Assembly: GCA_900538465.1 (NCBI GenBank)
Contig: UPXV01000056.1
Coordinates: 1 to 10,800, forward strand
Direction of reading: 5' to 3'
Source: an uncultured Erysipelotrichaceae bacterium
Lineage (GTDB): Bacteria > Bacillota_I > Bacilli_A > Erysipelotrichales > Coprobacillaceae
DNA length: 10,800 nucleotides
The notes below the pieces were generated by a model that did no database searches, was not told the origin of the DNA, and saw only the letters and a list, made by a program, of their open reading frames with translations. The translations under genes and the position numbers were made by a program. Shown in pieces: positions 1 to 6,036 of the stretch (the first letter of the stretch is position 1; every line of letters starts with the position of its first letter).

Positions 1-53
1 CCGTTTTTGCGTATTTAGAAACTATATCGATTTATTTATTCGTTACAGCCCCT

Positions 54-974
54 TTATTTATATTTATTTATAAAATCAAAAATTGTTTGATAATACAGTT
101 TTGCATCAGTTGAACAGCTATTTGCATGACCAGCTTTTTCAATAATTAATTTTTGTTTAGGACACTTAGCTGCATCATAGAGTTCATTAACCATTTGACT
201 AGGAACAAAAGTATCATCTTTACCATGAATAAACAAAATAGGAATTTGACTCTTTTGAACTTGTTCAATAGGTTGAACATCTTCTAAATAATAACCAGCA
301 CGTATCTTGGTTACAAGACTCGCCATATGCAAAGCAATTTCACTGCTATATCCATCCATATCAATATGAGCTTTAAAAACATCCCAAACACTCGTATATC
401 CACAATCCTCAATAACTGCTTTCACTTGACTAGGAAGTTTTTCTCCTGCCACATCCATCACAGTTGCGCCACCCATAGAAACACCATATAAAATAATTGA
501 AGCCTTTTTATCTTTTTCAACAATATAATCAATCCACTGTATAATATCCAAACGATCATCCCAACCCATTCCTATATAATCACCTTCACTAAAACCATGT
601 CCTCGTAAATCAGGAATCAATAAATTATATCCCGTTTTTTTCATATGTTTAATGGGTGAAATAATACTGGCTCCATCGCCACGATAACCATGAACCATAA
701 TCACATAAACATGACTTTCTTGTTCAATATAACAAGCATGTAAATTTAAATGATCATGACTTGTGAGTGAAACATCAACACTATTGTCACTAAGCCATTG
801 TCTTGATTCTTGTTTCACTTCTTCATTTGTCTCTATTTTTTCAGATATATTATGTTGGGAGTAAGGATTTAAAGTATAGTCATATAAATAATTTCCTACA
901 TAAAAAGCCATACACACAAGAACTGTTATGAAAATGCTTATCAATGCAATAATGACTTTACATATTTTTTTCAT
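54..974 (-). CDS. Membrane-anchored alpha/beta hydrolase
   Basis: This is a serine hydrolase of the alpha/beta fold, probably acting outside the membrane on an unknown ester or amide. From the start I chose (306 aa), residues about 1-28 form a lysine-rich then hydrophobic signal anchor. The oxyanion region HGYRGDG begins near residue 95, DLRGHG follows, and the nucleophile elbow GVSMGG puts the catalytic Ser near 166. The acid is in HGKDDTFVP (Asp about 254) and the His in AGHANS (about 283), so the triad is complete. The longest open frame starts at a GTG at 983, but GAGGTGA overlapping that codon is ideally placed as the ribosome site for the ATG at 974. The gene is divergent from the flavin reductase gene, and I saw no clear promoter for it in the short gap. 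Substrate cannot be predicted; relatives are often annotated only as alpha/beta hydrolase. Confidence 0.9.
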   Translation of the reverse strand: MKKICKVIIALISIFITVLVCMAFYVGNYLYDYTLNPYSQHNISEKIETNEEVKQESRQWLSDNSVDVSLTSHDHLNLHACYIEQESHVYVIMVHGYRGDGASIISPIKHMKKTGYNLLIPDLRGHGFSEGDYIGMGWDDRLDIIQWIDYIVEKDKKASIILYGVSMGGATVMDVAGEKLPSQVKAVIEDCGYTSVWDVFKAHIDMDGYSSEIALHMASLVTKIRAGYYLEDVQPIEQVQKSQIPILFIHGKDDTFVPSQMVNELYDAAKCPKQKLIIEKAGHANSCSTDAKLYYQTIFDFINKYK

Positions 975-986
975 TTCACTCACCTC

Positions 987-1029
987 TTTCTAGAACCTTT
1001 TCACTATGGTATAATGACACATAGGAGGG
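987..1029 (+). promoter_or_regulatory. Extended -10 promoter and ribosome site of the flavin reductase gene
   Basis: TATAAT at 1010-1015 is preceded by TGG at 1007-1009, a perfect extended -10. The -35 position 17 bp upstream (987-992, TTTCTA) is poor, as is usual when an extended -10 is present. Transcription would begin near 1021-1023, and the ribosome site AGGAGGG is at 1023-1029, so the leader would be only about 13-15 nt long. Start site positions are inferred. Confidence 0.65.
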
Positions 1030-1035
1030 ATAATA

Positions 1036-1545
1036 ATGGCTTTTCATAAAATCGATATTAAAGATCTTGATATGAATGCTTTTCAAGCAATCGGACAAGA
1101 TTGGATGCTAATCACCGCAAAAAAGCAGAATGCTGTCAACACTATGACTGCTTCATGGGGTGGAATTGGTGTTCTATGGGGTGAAAATGTTGTCACTGCA
1201 TATATTCGCCCACAACGTTATACAAAAGAATTTGTTGACAGTCAAGATTGTTTTTCACTTTCTTTTTTTGATGGATATAAAAAAGAACTTTCGCTCTTAG
1301 GAACTGTTTCTGGACGTGATCAAGATAAAATTCATGATGTTAACTTTCATATTACTTATCTTGAAGATGTTCCAACATTCAAAGAAGCAAAACTTGTTTT
1401 TATCGTTGAAAAAATTTATCAAGACGATATCAAACCTGAATGTTTTTTAAATCATCAGTTAGATGAAAAATGGTATCCAGAAAAAGACTATCATACAATG
1501 TATATTGCTAAAATAAAAAGTGTTTATGTCCAAGATGAGGCATAA
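1036..1545 (+). CDS. Flavin reductase-like FMN-binding protein
   Basis: This 169-aa protein matches the flavin reductase-like domain family, a split-barrel fold that binds FMN and in characterised members transfers electrons from NAD(P)H to flavin or other acceptors. The supporting segment is NTMTASWGGIGVLW (about residues 35-48) followed by a strand ending TAYIRPQRYTKEF, the usual FMN-contact region. Length fits a single-domain member, with no signal peptide or membrane segment, so it should be cytoplasmic. The ATG at 1036 lies 6 nt after AGGAGGG, which fixes the start. It is the only plus-strand gene, is transcribed alone from an extended -10 promoter, and ends in a short hairpin facing the ABC-F gene. 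The physiological acceptor is unknown; members of this family are often over-annotated as having specific oxidoreductase partners, and nothing nearby supplies one. Confidence 0.85.
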   Translation: MAFHKIDIKDLDMNAFQAIGQDWMLITAKKQNAVNTMTASWGGIGVLWGENVVTAYIRPQRYTKEFVDSQDCFSLSFFDGYKKELSLLGTVSGRDQDKIHDVNFHITYLEDVPTFKEAKLVFIVEKIYQDDIKPECFLNHQLDEKWYPEKDYHTMYIAKIKSVYVQDEA

Positions 1546-1559
1546 GCCTTTTTTGTTTT
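1538..1559 (+). terminator. Short terminator overlapping the flavin reductase stop codon
   Basis: AGGC (1538-1541) pairs with GCCT (1546-1549) across an ATAA loop, followed by six T, then G and four more T. The TAA stop codon is in the loop. The stem is only 4 bp, so it is weak alone, but its position and the U tract suggest an intrinsic terminator. Confidence 0.5.
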
Positions 1560-1625
1560 CTTACTTATTCTATCCCAATTCACAACATTATAGACAAAGA
1601 ACCTATTTCAATATACGTAATTGTT

Positions 1626-1650
1626 TTTATGATATGATTTCTATCATAAA
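1626..1650. repeat. 9-bp inverted repeat in the convergent intergenic gap
   Basis: TTTATGATA at 1626-1634 is repeated inverted as TATCATAAA at 1642-1650 with a 7-base spacer. It is AT-only apart from one G:C pair and has no U tract on either side, so it is not a convincing terminator. It sits between the ends of two convergent genes, where an operator would have no nearby promoter to act on. Function unknown. Confidence 0.4.
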
Positions 1651-1670
1651 GCATTGTCATAACTTTTTCT

Positions 1671-1705
1671 AATAAATAAAGAAATGGAAACCTAAGCCTC
1701 CATTT
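1671..1705 (-). terminator. Terminator of the ABC-F gene with the stop codon in its loop
   Basis: On the minus strand AAATGGAGGC (1705-1696) pairs with GTTTCCATTT (1691-1682) as a 10-bp stem with two G:U pairs. The loop is TTAG, containing the last two bases before and all of the TAG stop region of the ABC-F gene. A U-rich tail (CTTTATTTATT, 1681-1671) follows. This is a good intrinsic terminator shape. Confidence 0.75.
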
Positions 1706-3293
1706 GTTCCTTATATTCTAAATATTCATCAAATGATGAAAGTCTATCAATACATCCATCAGTTGTCAATTCAATAACTCTATTAGCAATCGTTTGAACA
1801 AATTGATGGTCATGTGATGCAAATAAAATATTTTCTTTAAATCTCATTAATCCTTCATTCAAAGCTTGAATTGATTCAAGATCTAAATGGTTTGTTGGTT
1901 CATCAAGAATTAAAACATTACAGTTAGCCATCATCATTTTTGCTAACATACATCTTACCTTTTCTCCTCCAGATAAAACATTTGCTTTCTTTAATGCTTC
2001 CTCACCAGAGAATAAAACACGTCCTAACCAACCTCTTAAATCTTGATCATACACATCTCCAACTGCATATTGTCTTAACCAATCAACTAATGTTAAATCA
2101 CAGTTATCAAAATATTCATTATTATCTTTAGGGAAATAAGATTGAGAAGTTGTTACACCCCATTGGAATGTTCCTTCATAATCTTCAATTTCACCAGTAA
2201 TAATCTTAAAGAATGTTGTTACAGCTAATTCATTATCAGAAACAAAAGCAACCTTATCTTTAGGTGAAATAGAAAAACTAACGTTATTTAAAATCTTTTC
2301 ACCATTAAGTTCATAAGATAAACCTTCCACATTTAAAACAATATTTCCCACTTCACGATCAGGTGTAAACCCAATAAAAGGATATCTTCTTAGTGATGGT
2401 TTAATATCTACCATTTCTAAATTATCTAATAATTTTTTACGAGAAGTCGCTTGTTTAGCTTTAGACGCATTAGCACTAAAACGTGCAATAAATTCTTCCA
2501 ATTCTTTTTTCTTTGCTTCTGCTTTTTTATTAATTTCTTTCGCTTGTTTTAACATCATTTGTGAATACTCATACCAGAAATCATAATTTCCTACATACAA
2601 TTGAATTTTACTATAATCAATATCCGCAATATGTGTACAAACCTTATTCAAGAAGTGTCTATCATGGGAAACAACAATGACAGTATTAGGGAAATTTAAT
2701 AAGAAATTTTCTAACCAATTGATACTTTTTAAATCTAAGTGGTTTGTTGGTTCATCTAATAATAAAACATCAGGATTTCCAAATAAAGCTTGAGCAAGTA
2801 AAACTTTTACTTTTTGTTGATCTCCTAATTCTTTCATCAATAAATGATGATATTCATTTGTTACGCCTAAACCATTTAATAAAATCTCTGCATCAGTTTC
2901 TGCATTCCAGCCATCCATTTCTAAGAATTCACCTTCTAAATCAGCCAATTCCAATCCATCTTCATCATTAAAATCTGCTTTAGCATAAAGTTCTTCTTTT
3001 CTTTGCATGATTTCAAATAATCTTTTATTTCCCATCATGACTGTTTTTAAAACCTCTTGATCATCATAAGCAAAATGATCTTGTTTTAAAACTGATAATC
3101 TTTGACCTGGTGTAATTAAAACTTCACCTTTATTCGGTTCAATTTCACCAGATAATATTTTTAGAAATGTTGATTTCCCAGCTCCATTTGCACCAATAAT
3201 TCCATAACAATTTCCTTCAGTAAATTGTATGGAAACATTTTCAAATAAAGCTCTATCACCATATCTTAATGAAACGTTTTGTGTTGATATCAT
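1692..3293 (-). CDS. ABC-F family ATPase (YbiT/YkpA type)
   Basis: This 533-aa soluble protein has two ATP-binding cassettes and no membrane segments, the layout of ABC-F proteins that act on ribosomes rather than in transport. Domain 1 has Walker A GANGAGKS (about residues 34-41), a weak signature (LGDQQKVKVLLAQAL) and Walker B VLLLDEPTNHLDL. A charged linker follows (MLKQAKEINKKAEAKKKELE), then domain 2 with LSGGEKV and Walker B VLILDEPTNHLDL. Domain 2 lacks a normal Walker A: the position reads VSDNELAVTT, without the usual Gly and Lys. I believe this is common in this subfamily but cannot check it here. The longest frame begins 14 codons upstream at 3335, but that codon lies above the predicted transcription start. 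The ATG at 3293 follows AAAGGAG by 10 nt. The gene is single, with its own promoter and terminator. Whether it has a housekeeping translation role or gives antibiotic protection cannot be told from sequence. Confidence 0.92.
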   Translation of the reverse strand: MISTQNVSLRYGDRALFENVSIQFTEGNCYGIIGANGAGKSTFLKILSGEIEPNKGEVLITPGQRLSVLKQDHFAYDDQEVLKTVMMGNKRLFEIMQRKEELYAKADFNDEDGLELADLEGEFLEMDGWNAETDAEILLNGLGVTNEYHHLLMKELGDQQKVKVLLAQALFGNPDVLLLDEPTNHLDLKSINWLENFLLNFPNTVIVVSHDRHFLNKVCTHIADIDYSKIQLYVGNYDFWYEYSQMMLKQAKEINKKAEAKKKELEEFIARFSANASKAKQATSRKKLLDNLEMVDIKPSLRRYPFIGFTPDREVGNIVLNVEGLSYELNGEKILNNVSFSISPKDKVAFVSDNELAVTTFFKIITGEIEDYEGTFQWGVTTSQSYFPKDNNEYFDNCDLTLVDWLRQYAVGDVYDQDLRGWLGRVLFSGEEALKKANVLSGGEKVRCMLAKMMMANCNVLILDEPTNHLDLESIQALNEGLMRFKENILFASHDHQFVQTIANRVIELTTDGCIDRLSSFDEYLEYKEQMEA

Positions 3294-3326
3294 CTCTATA
3301 TTTCTCCTTTTTTGCAAGTCCACTCT

Positions 3327-3354
3327 ATTATACATGTTTCTTATTATTTTTCAA
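3327..3354 (-). promoter_or_regulatory. Promoter of the ABC-F gene
   Basis: On the minus strand TTGAAA (3354-3349) and a perfect TATAAT (3332-3327) are separated by 16 bp. Transcription should begin near 3320, giving a leader of about 27 nt that contains AAAGGAG and reaches the ATG at 3293. It excludes the upstream ATG at 3335 as the start from this promoter. Confidence 0.75.
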
Positions 3355-3376
3355 CATCTTCTCAAGAGTTTATGTA

Positions 3377-3435
3377 CTTGAATAAAAAGGAATAATTTTT
3401 TATTCAAGCAACAGATAGTCCATCTGCTGCTTTTT
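3377..3435. terminator. Two adjoining hairpins between the Rpn gene and the ABC-F promoter
   Basis: One hairpin is a perfect 12-bp inverted repeat, CTTGAATAAAAA (3377-3388) with TTTTTATTCAAG (3397-3408). The other is GCAACAGAT (3408-3416) with ATCTGCTGC (3422-3430); its single mismatch becomes G:U on the minus strand. They sit directly after the Rpn stop codon and just upstream of the ABC-F promoter, where a terminator is expected. The best U tract, however, follows the second hairpin on the plus strand (3431-3435), so the working direction is uncertain; it may be bidirectional. Confidence 0.5.
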
Positions 3436-3441
3436 CATTCC

Positions 3442-3699
3442 TTAAAGATATCTCATAATGAGTTCTTGTTCTTGTCTTGATACACGAAGTTGTATCATTG
3501 CTTCTAAAAATGTCATATCATTTGCTGCTGCATAATTCCTAATAACTTTGATTTCTCCTAAAATTTCTCCTTCCCTTTTTCCCTCAATTTTTCCTTCTAT
3601 TTTTCCTTCTATTTTCCCTTCAAGACGCCCTTTGGCTTCACCAATACGTTCACTTTCTATTTTCTCTTGCTTTACAATGTCATCCATAATCTTACACAT
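3442..3699 (-). CDS. Predicted internal short product of the Rpn gene (RpnS-like)
   Basis: An in-frame ATG at 3699 (residue 205 of the long protein) would give an 85-aa protein made only of the C-terminal domain: MCKIMDDIVKQEK, the charged helix with EGKI repeats, and the terminal helix. GGGAGG lies at 3715-3710, 10 nt before this ATG. That is stronger than many true starts in this window, though the spacing is slightly long. A possible internal promoter lies further upstream (3784-3757). In published work on E. coli Rpn, a separately translated C-terminal protein of this kind binds and inhibits the toxic full-length nuclease. The ribosome site and repeats are seen directly; separate translation and antitoxin activity are inferred. 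The purine run could also simply reflect Lys/Gly codons. Confidence 0.55.
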   Translation of the reverse strand: MCKIMDDIVKQEKIESERIGEAKGRLEGKIEGKIEGKIEGKREGEILGEIKVIRNYAAANDMTFLEAMIQLRVSRQEQELIMRYL

Positions 3700-4311
3700 C
3701 TTTCTTTTTCCTCCCTTGCTTTCCTTAAAATATCTGACACGTTTCCTTAAGACTTCATAATACATGTCCTCTGCCTTCATACAATGAAAGTCATGCATCA
3801 GTCTCCCTAATGGACTGCTATCTTGAATCTCTCCATTCACATAAATCATCTCTGACTCATTGCCTATTCCTTTCCCTGTTTCAACACATGTTCTATGTAC
3901 ATGATAGATTGGTTCATTTGAACCGAGAACATCTAATTTACAGATAAAGACAACAGAGATATGACTCATCTCCTTCCAGTTATCATTGGGTTCTGAAACA
4001 TTGGCATCAATCAGACTTTCATGAAACAATAATCTTCTTGGATGTGCACCTTCCTTATCGTTTTGAACATCAATGTTGATAAATCTTCCATCCATTGTTT
4101 CAACAAGAATATCAACACGTAGTGATCTGCCATAAAGATTCGTAAGATCATACTGTGTCTCAAACAATGCAATATCAATGTGCTCCTTAAAAATGGTATC
4201 AAGTAATAATTGAACACAATCCTTATCCTTGAAGACAACTCTCATGAAGATATCATCCATAAGGGTAAAGTTTTCAATAGCCTCTAAATATCTGATCTTT
4301 TTTCCAAACAA
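3442..4311 (-). CDS. Rpn/PD-(D/E)XK nuclease family protein (putative RpnL)
   Basis: This 289-aa protein belongs to the PD-(D/E)XK family usually annotated as Rpn recombination-promoting nuclease or putative transposase. It should cut DNA with a divalent metal. The core motif is visible: VDILVET places Asp at about 67, and NIDVQN places Asp 81 and Gln 83 as the (D/E)-x-Q variant of the catalytic signature. LMDDIFMRVVF (from residue 17) is the usual family N-terminus. The C-terminus, from about 205, is helical and highly charged, with four-residue EGKI-like units (231-254) and a tail ending in RQEQELIMRYL. The start is TTG at 4311, six nt after GAGGTGA; the next Met (18) has no ribosome site. 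It is a lone gene with a strong promoter in an inverted repeat. E. coli Rpn genes are reported as intragenic toxin-antitoxin phage-defence units; whether this gene does that is inference, supported by the internal start described separately. Confidence 0.85.
   Translation of the reverse strand: MFGKKIRYLEAIENFTLMDDIFMRVVFKDKDCVQLLLDTIFKEHIDIALFETQYDLTNLYGRSLRVDILVETMDGRFINIDVQNDKEGAHPRRLLFHESLIDANVSEPNDNWKEMSHISVVFICKLDVLGSNEPIYHVHRTCVETGKGIGNESEMIYVNGEIQDSSPLGRLMHDFHCMKAEDMYYEVLRKRVRYFKESKGGKRKMCKIMDDIVKQEKIESERIGEAKGRLEGKIEGKIEGKIEGKREGEILGEIKVIRNYAAANDMTFLEAMIQLRVSRQEQELIMRYL
3550..3621 (-). repeat. 12-bp tandem repeat encoding EGKI units
   Basis: Six consecutive 12-bp units inside the Rpn gene encode EGKI, EGKI, EGKI, EGKR, EGEI and LGEI. 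The units follow the pattern GAAGGAAAAATA; the first three differ from each other by one or two bases and the last three are more diverged. The repeats stay in frame, so gain or loss of a unit lengthens or shortens one helix by four residues without a frameshift. Confidence 0.9.
3700..3784 (-). promoter_or_regulatory. Possible internal promoter and ribosome site for the RpnS-like product
   Basis: On the minus strand TTGTAT (3784-3779) and TATTAT (3762-3757) are 16 bp apart. The -10 matches consensus at five of six positions and the -35 at three of six. Transcription would start near 3750, with GGGAGG at 3715-3710 and an ATG at 3699. All of this lies within the coding sequence of the long protein. 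The promoter call is tentative; the ribosome site is clearer. Confidence 0.4.
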
Positions 4312-4350
4312 ATATACTCACCTCGCTTTCATAAATAGGATTGGAGAAGT

Positions 4351-4415
4351 GATATTTACAAAAGCAAGGTTTTCTCATAACCAATATAGCACAATATTTG
4401 CTTTATGTAAATATC
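4351..4415. repeat. Inverted repeat bracketing the Rpn promoter
   Basis: GATATTTACAAAAGCAA (4351-4367) recurs inverted at 4398-4415, where the reverse complement reads GATATTTACATAAAGCAA. The two arms are identical except for one extra T. The right arm contains the -35 box of the Rpn promoter and the left arm lies in the untranslated leader, with about 30 bp between them. This arrangement fits an operator bound by a dimeric regulator at both arms. It could also be a chance or transposition-related repeat. Confidence 0.7.
4383..4411 (-). promoter_or_regulatory. Promoter of the Rpn gene
   Basis: On the minus strand TTTACA (4411-4406) and TATATT (4388-4383) are separated by exactly 17 bp, with an extended -10 TGC at 4391-4389. 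Transcription should begin near 4376, leaving a leader of about 65 nt before the TTG start at 4311. The upstream flank (4416-4514) is very AT-rich, with long A and T runs that could act as an UP-like element; I see no gene there. Confidence 0.7.
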
Positions 4416-4514
4416 CTCTTCTTTTTAAAAAAAACTTCCCTCACTATATATATACAAAGATTTTTTTCATTTTTCTTTTTTTTGAAGCAACTTTTTTTAT
4501 TTTTTTAAATTTTG

Positions 4515-4550
4515 AAAATAAAAAGAACACATGACAAAAACACCATGTTC
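4515..4550 (-). terminator. Probable terminator of the deacetylase gene
   Basis: On the minus strand GAACATG (4550-4544) pairs with CATGTGTTC (4533-4525) through a 2-nt bulge. It is followed by TTTTT, A and TTTT (4524-4515). The imperfect stem lowers confidence, but position and U tract fit an intrinsic terminator about 45 bp after the stop codon. Confidence 0.6.
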
Positions 4551-4595
4551 CTTTCTATGATAAGTTCTTTCAATTTTATAAATCCAACGGTTATA

Positions 4596-5990
4596 TTAAT
4601 TTTGAACAGTATGATGAAAAGTAGGAGTATCATTTTCAACAGCTTCAAATTGATAACCTTTTTTAATAAGATACTCAATAATACTAGGAAGGGCTTTGAC
4701 TGTGTTTTCTTGATTAGCACTATCATGCATTAAAAACATAATATCTTCTTTATCACCTATTTCTTCAACTGCTTTTTTCTTTAATCCTCTTACTGTTTTA
4801 ATTCCTTCACCATCTCCATTAATACTTGTCCAATCATAATATTGGTAACCCAAATCAATTACCTTATGAGTTAATCTACGCATAATGCCATGATTATATT
4901 TTTTAGAAACCAAGTTACTAGAACCACCTGGGAAACGAATATAGGTTGTATAAACACCTGTTTGTTGATAGACTAATTCTTTAATCTTATTTAAATCACT
5001 AATATAGTTTTTAAGGGAACCATAAATATACTCATAATCATGACTATACGTATGCAATCCAATTGTATGTCCTTTTTGATAAGCTTCTTTGATATAATGA
5101 GCATCTTTTGGTGAGGTCCCTGTTACAAAAAAGGTGGCTTTGATATGGTACTCATCTAGTATTTTTAAAATCTTTGGAGTATTTTGTGATGGTCCATCAT
5201 CAAATGTTAAATAACAAATTTTTTTACCATCTTGTTTTGCTTCACGATTATCATATTGACTTAAAACTTCTATATTTCTAGTATATGTTTCTTTATTTCC
5301 AGCATTATCTTCAACATGATAAAAGACTTCATATTCTCCAATTTTGCGAATATTTAAATTGGAATCATCAATTGTGAGTGTTGGGTTTTTATCATGATTA
5401 TCCTTAACAGTAACACCTTTTTTTAAGTCAATTTTATCGCCAATAAGAATTGTTAAATCATCTATACCTTCAATTCTAGGAGGTTCTTGATCTTTTGCTT
5501 CCACTAAAACATATGCATTTTTTTCTGTTTTATTTTCATAAGCATCCTCAACAACAATGCACACTTTATAAGTCTTGATTTCATTAAATAAATAATCTTC
5601 TTTAAAATAAACAATTGTTTTAGAATCATCTTGAATATTTTTAACTAATGATTGAGGATCAACCGTATCATTTCTTAATATTGTTGTATTGATGGTTTCA
5701 AATTGGGGTGGCATTGTATCATCAATAAAAACTTTTAAAGAAAATGTTTTATCTCTATAGAGATAATCAATTTGATATTCTCCTAATTTTTTATTATTGA
5801 CACGATTATTGACTTTCATTTCTTGAATATTGATATGAGAGACTCTTTCAATATATTCATAGGGTTCTACTTCATCATATAATGATAGATGAATTTCATC
5901 TTGAATAAAATGAATACGTGGTTGTTTAGAAATATAAAATATAACTGATAAAAGTATGATTGCTGTTAAAGAAAAAAAGACTTTTTTCAT
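4596..5990 (-). CDS. Membrane-anchored polysaccharide deacetylase with Ig-like domains
   Basis: This 464-aa protein should remove N-acetyl groups from an extracytoplasmic polysaccharide, plausibly peptidoglycan. From the ATG at 5990, residues about 1-20 form a KK-plus-hydrophobic anchor. About residues 25-245 hold two or three beta-rich Ig-like segments of the DUF5011 kind (for example EYEVFYHVEDNAGNKETYTRNIEV). The C-terminal NodB domain is complete: TFDDGP (262-267), HTYSHD with zinc-binding His 313 and 317, RFPGGSSN (352-359), DWTS, and LMHDS with His about 422. The open frame runs upstream to 6113, but that extension overlaps murE and would bury the anchor at residue 42; GGTGA five nt before the ATG at 5990 supports the shorter form. 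It lies 46 bp after murE, a functional match. Exact substrate (GlcNAc, MurNAc or another glycan) is not determinable. Confidence 0.9.
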   Translation of the reverse strand: MKKVFFSLTAIILLSVIFYISKQPRIHFIQDEIHLSLYDEVEPYEYIERVSHINIQEMKVNNRVNNKKLGEYQIDYLYRDKTFSLKVFIDDTMPPQFETINTTILRNDTVDPQSLVKNIQDDSKTIVYFKEDYLFNEIKTYKVCIVVEDAYENKTEKNAYVLVEAKDQEPPRIEGIDDLTILIGDKIDLKKGVTVKDNHDKNPTLTIDDSNLNIRKIGEYEVFYHVEDNAGNKETYTRNIEVLSQYDNREAKQDGKKICYLTFDDGPSQNTPKILKILDEYHIKATFFVTGTSPKDAHYIKEAYQKGHTIGLHTYSHDYEYIYGSLKNYISDLNKIKELVYQQTGVYTTYIRFPGGSSNLVSKKYNHGIMRRLTHKVIDLGYQYYDWTSINGDGEGIKTVRGLKKKAVEEIGDKEDIMFLMHDSANQENTVKALPSIIEYLIKKGYQFEAVENDTPTFHHTVQN

Positions 5991-6028
5991 ATGTATCACC
6001 AAGATACTATATGCCAAAAAAGTCTTTT
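5975..6028 (-). promoter_or_regulatory. Nested hairpin over the deacetylase start codon
   Basis: A perfect 13-bp inverted repeat (plus-strand arms 5975-5987 and 6016-6028) spans the end of the murE-deacetylase gap and the first codons of the deacetylase. In the RNA, AAAAGACTTTTTT pairs with AAAAAAGTCTTTT, and three further U follow. The loop carries the ATG at 5990 and an inner hairpin, GTATC (6007-6003) with GATAC (5997-5993), that holds part of the GGTGA ribosome site. The shape could limit translation initiation or terminate part of the read-through from murE. Confidence 0.55.
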
Positions 6029-6036
6029 CTAGTCCT

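Noticed and set aside
1626..1650. Fur- or PerR-like operator
   Set aside because: The palindrome is AT-rich and superficially similar, but it lies between the ends of two convergent genes with no promoter to control, and the match is too loose.
3294..3335. N-terminal 14-codon extension of the ABC-F protein from the ATG at 3335
   Set aside because: That ATG abuts the TATAAT box and lies upstream of the predicted transcription start, with no ribosome site. The protein begins with family-typical sequence at the ATG at 3293.
3550..3621. CRISPR-like or collagen-like array
   Set aside because: The 12-bp units have no spacers and are in frame within a coding gene. The encoded EGKI units are helical four-residue repeats, not the Gly-x-y triplets of collagen.
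3548..3760. Plus-strand open frame rich in FPSI repeats across the Rpn 3' half
   Set aside because: It is the mirror of the 12-bp repeat on the opposite strand, with no plus-strand ribosome site or promoter, and reads as simple-sequence shadow.
3442..4415. Rpn gene as an insertion sequence with terminal inverted repeats
   Set aside because: The family is often labelled transposase, but I see no matching inverted repeats at both ends of the gene and no target duplication. The inverted repeat upstream has both arms on the same side of the gene, around the promoter.
4416..4595. Short open frames in the AT-rich gap upstream of the Rpn gene
   Set aside because: They are built of poly-A and poly-T runs (Phe/Lys/Ile), lack ribosome sites and overlap the terminator and promoter signals.
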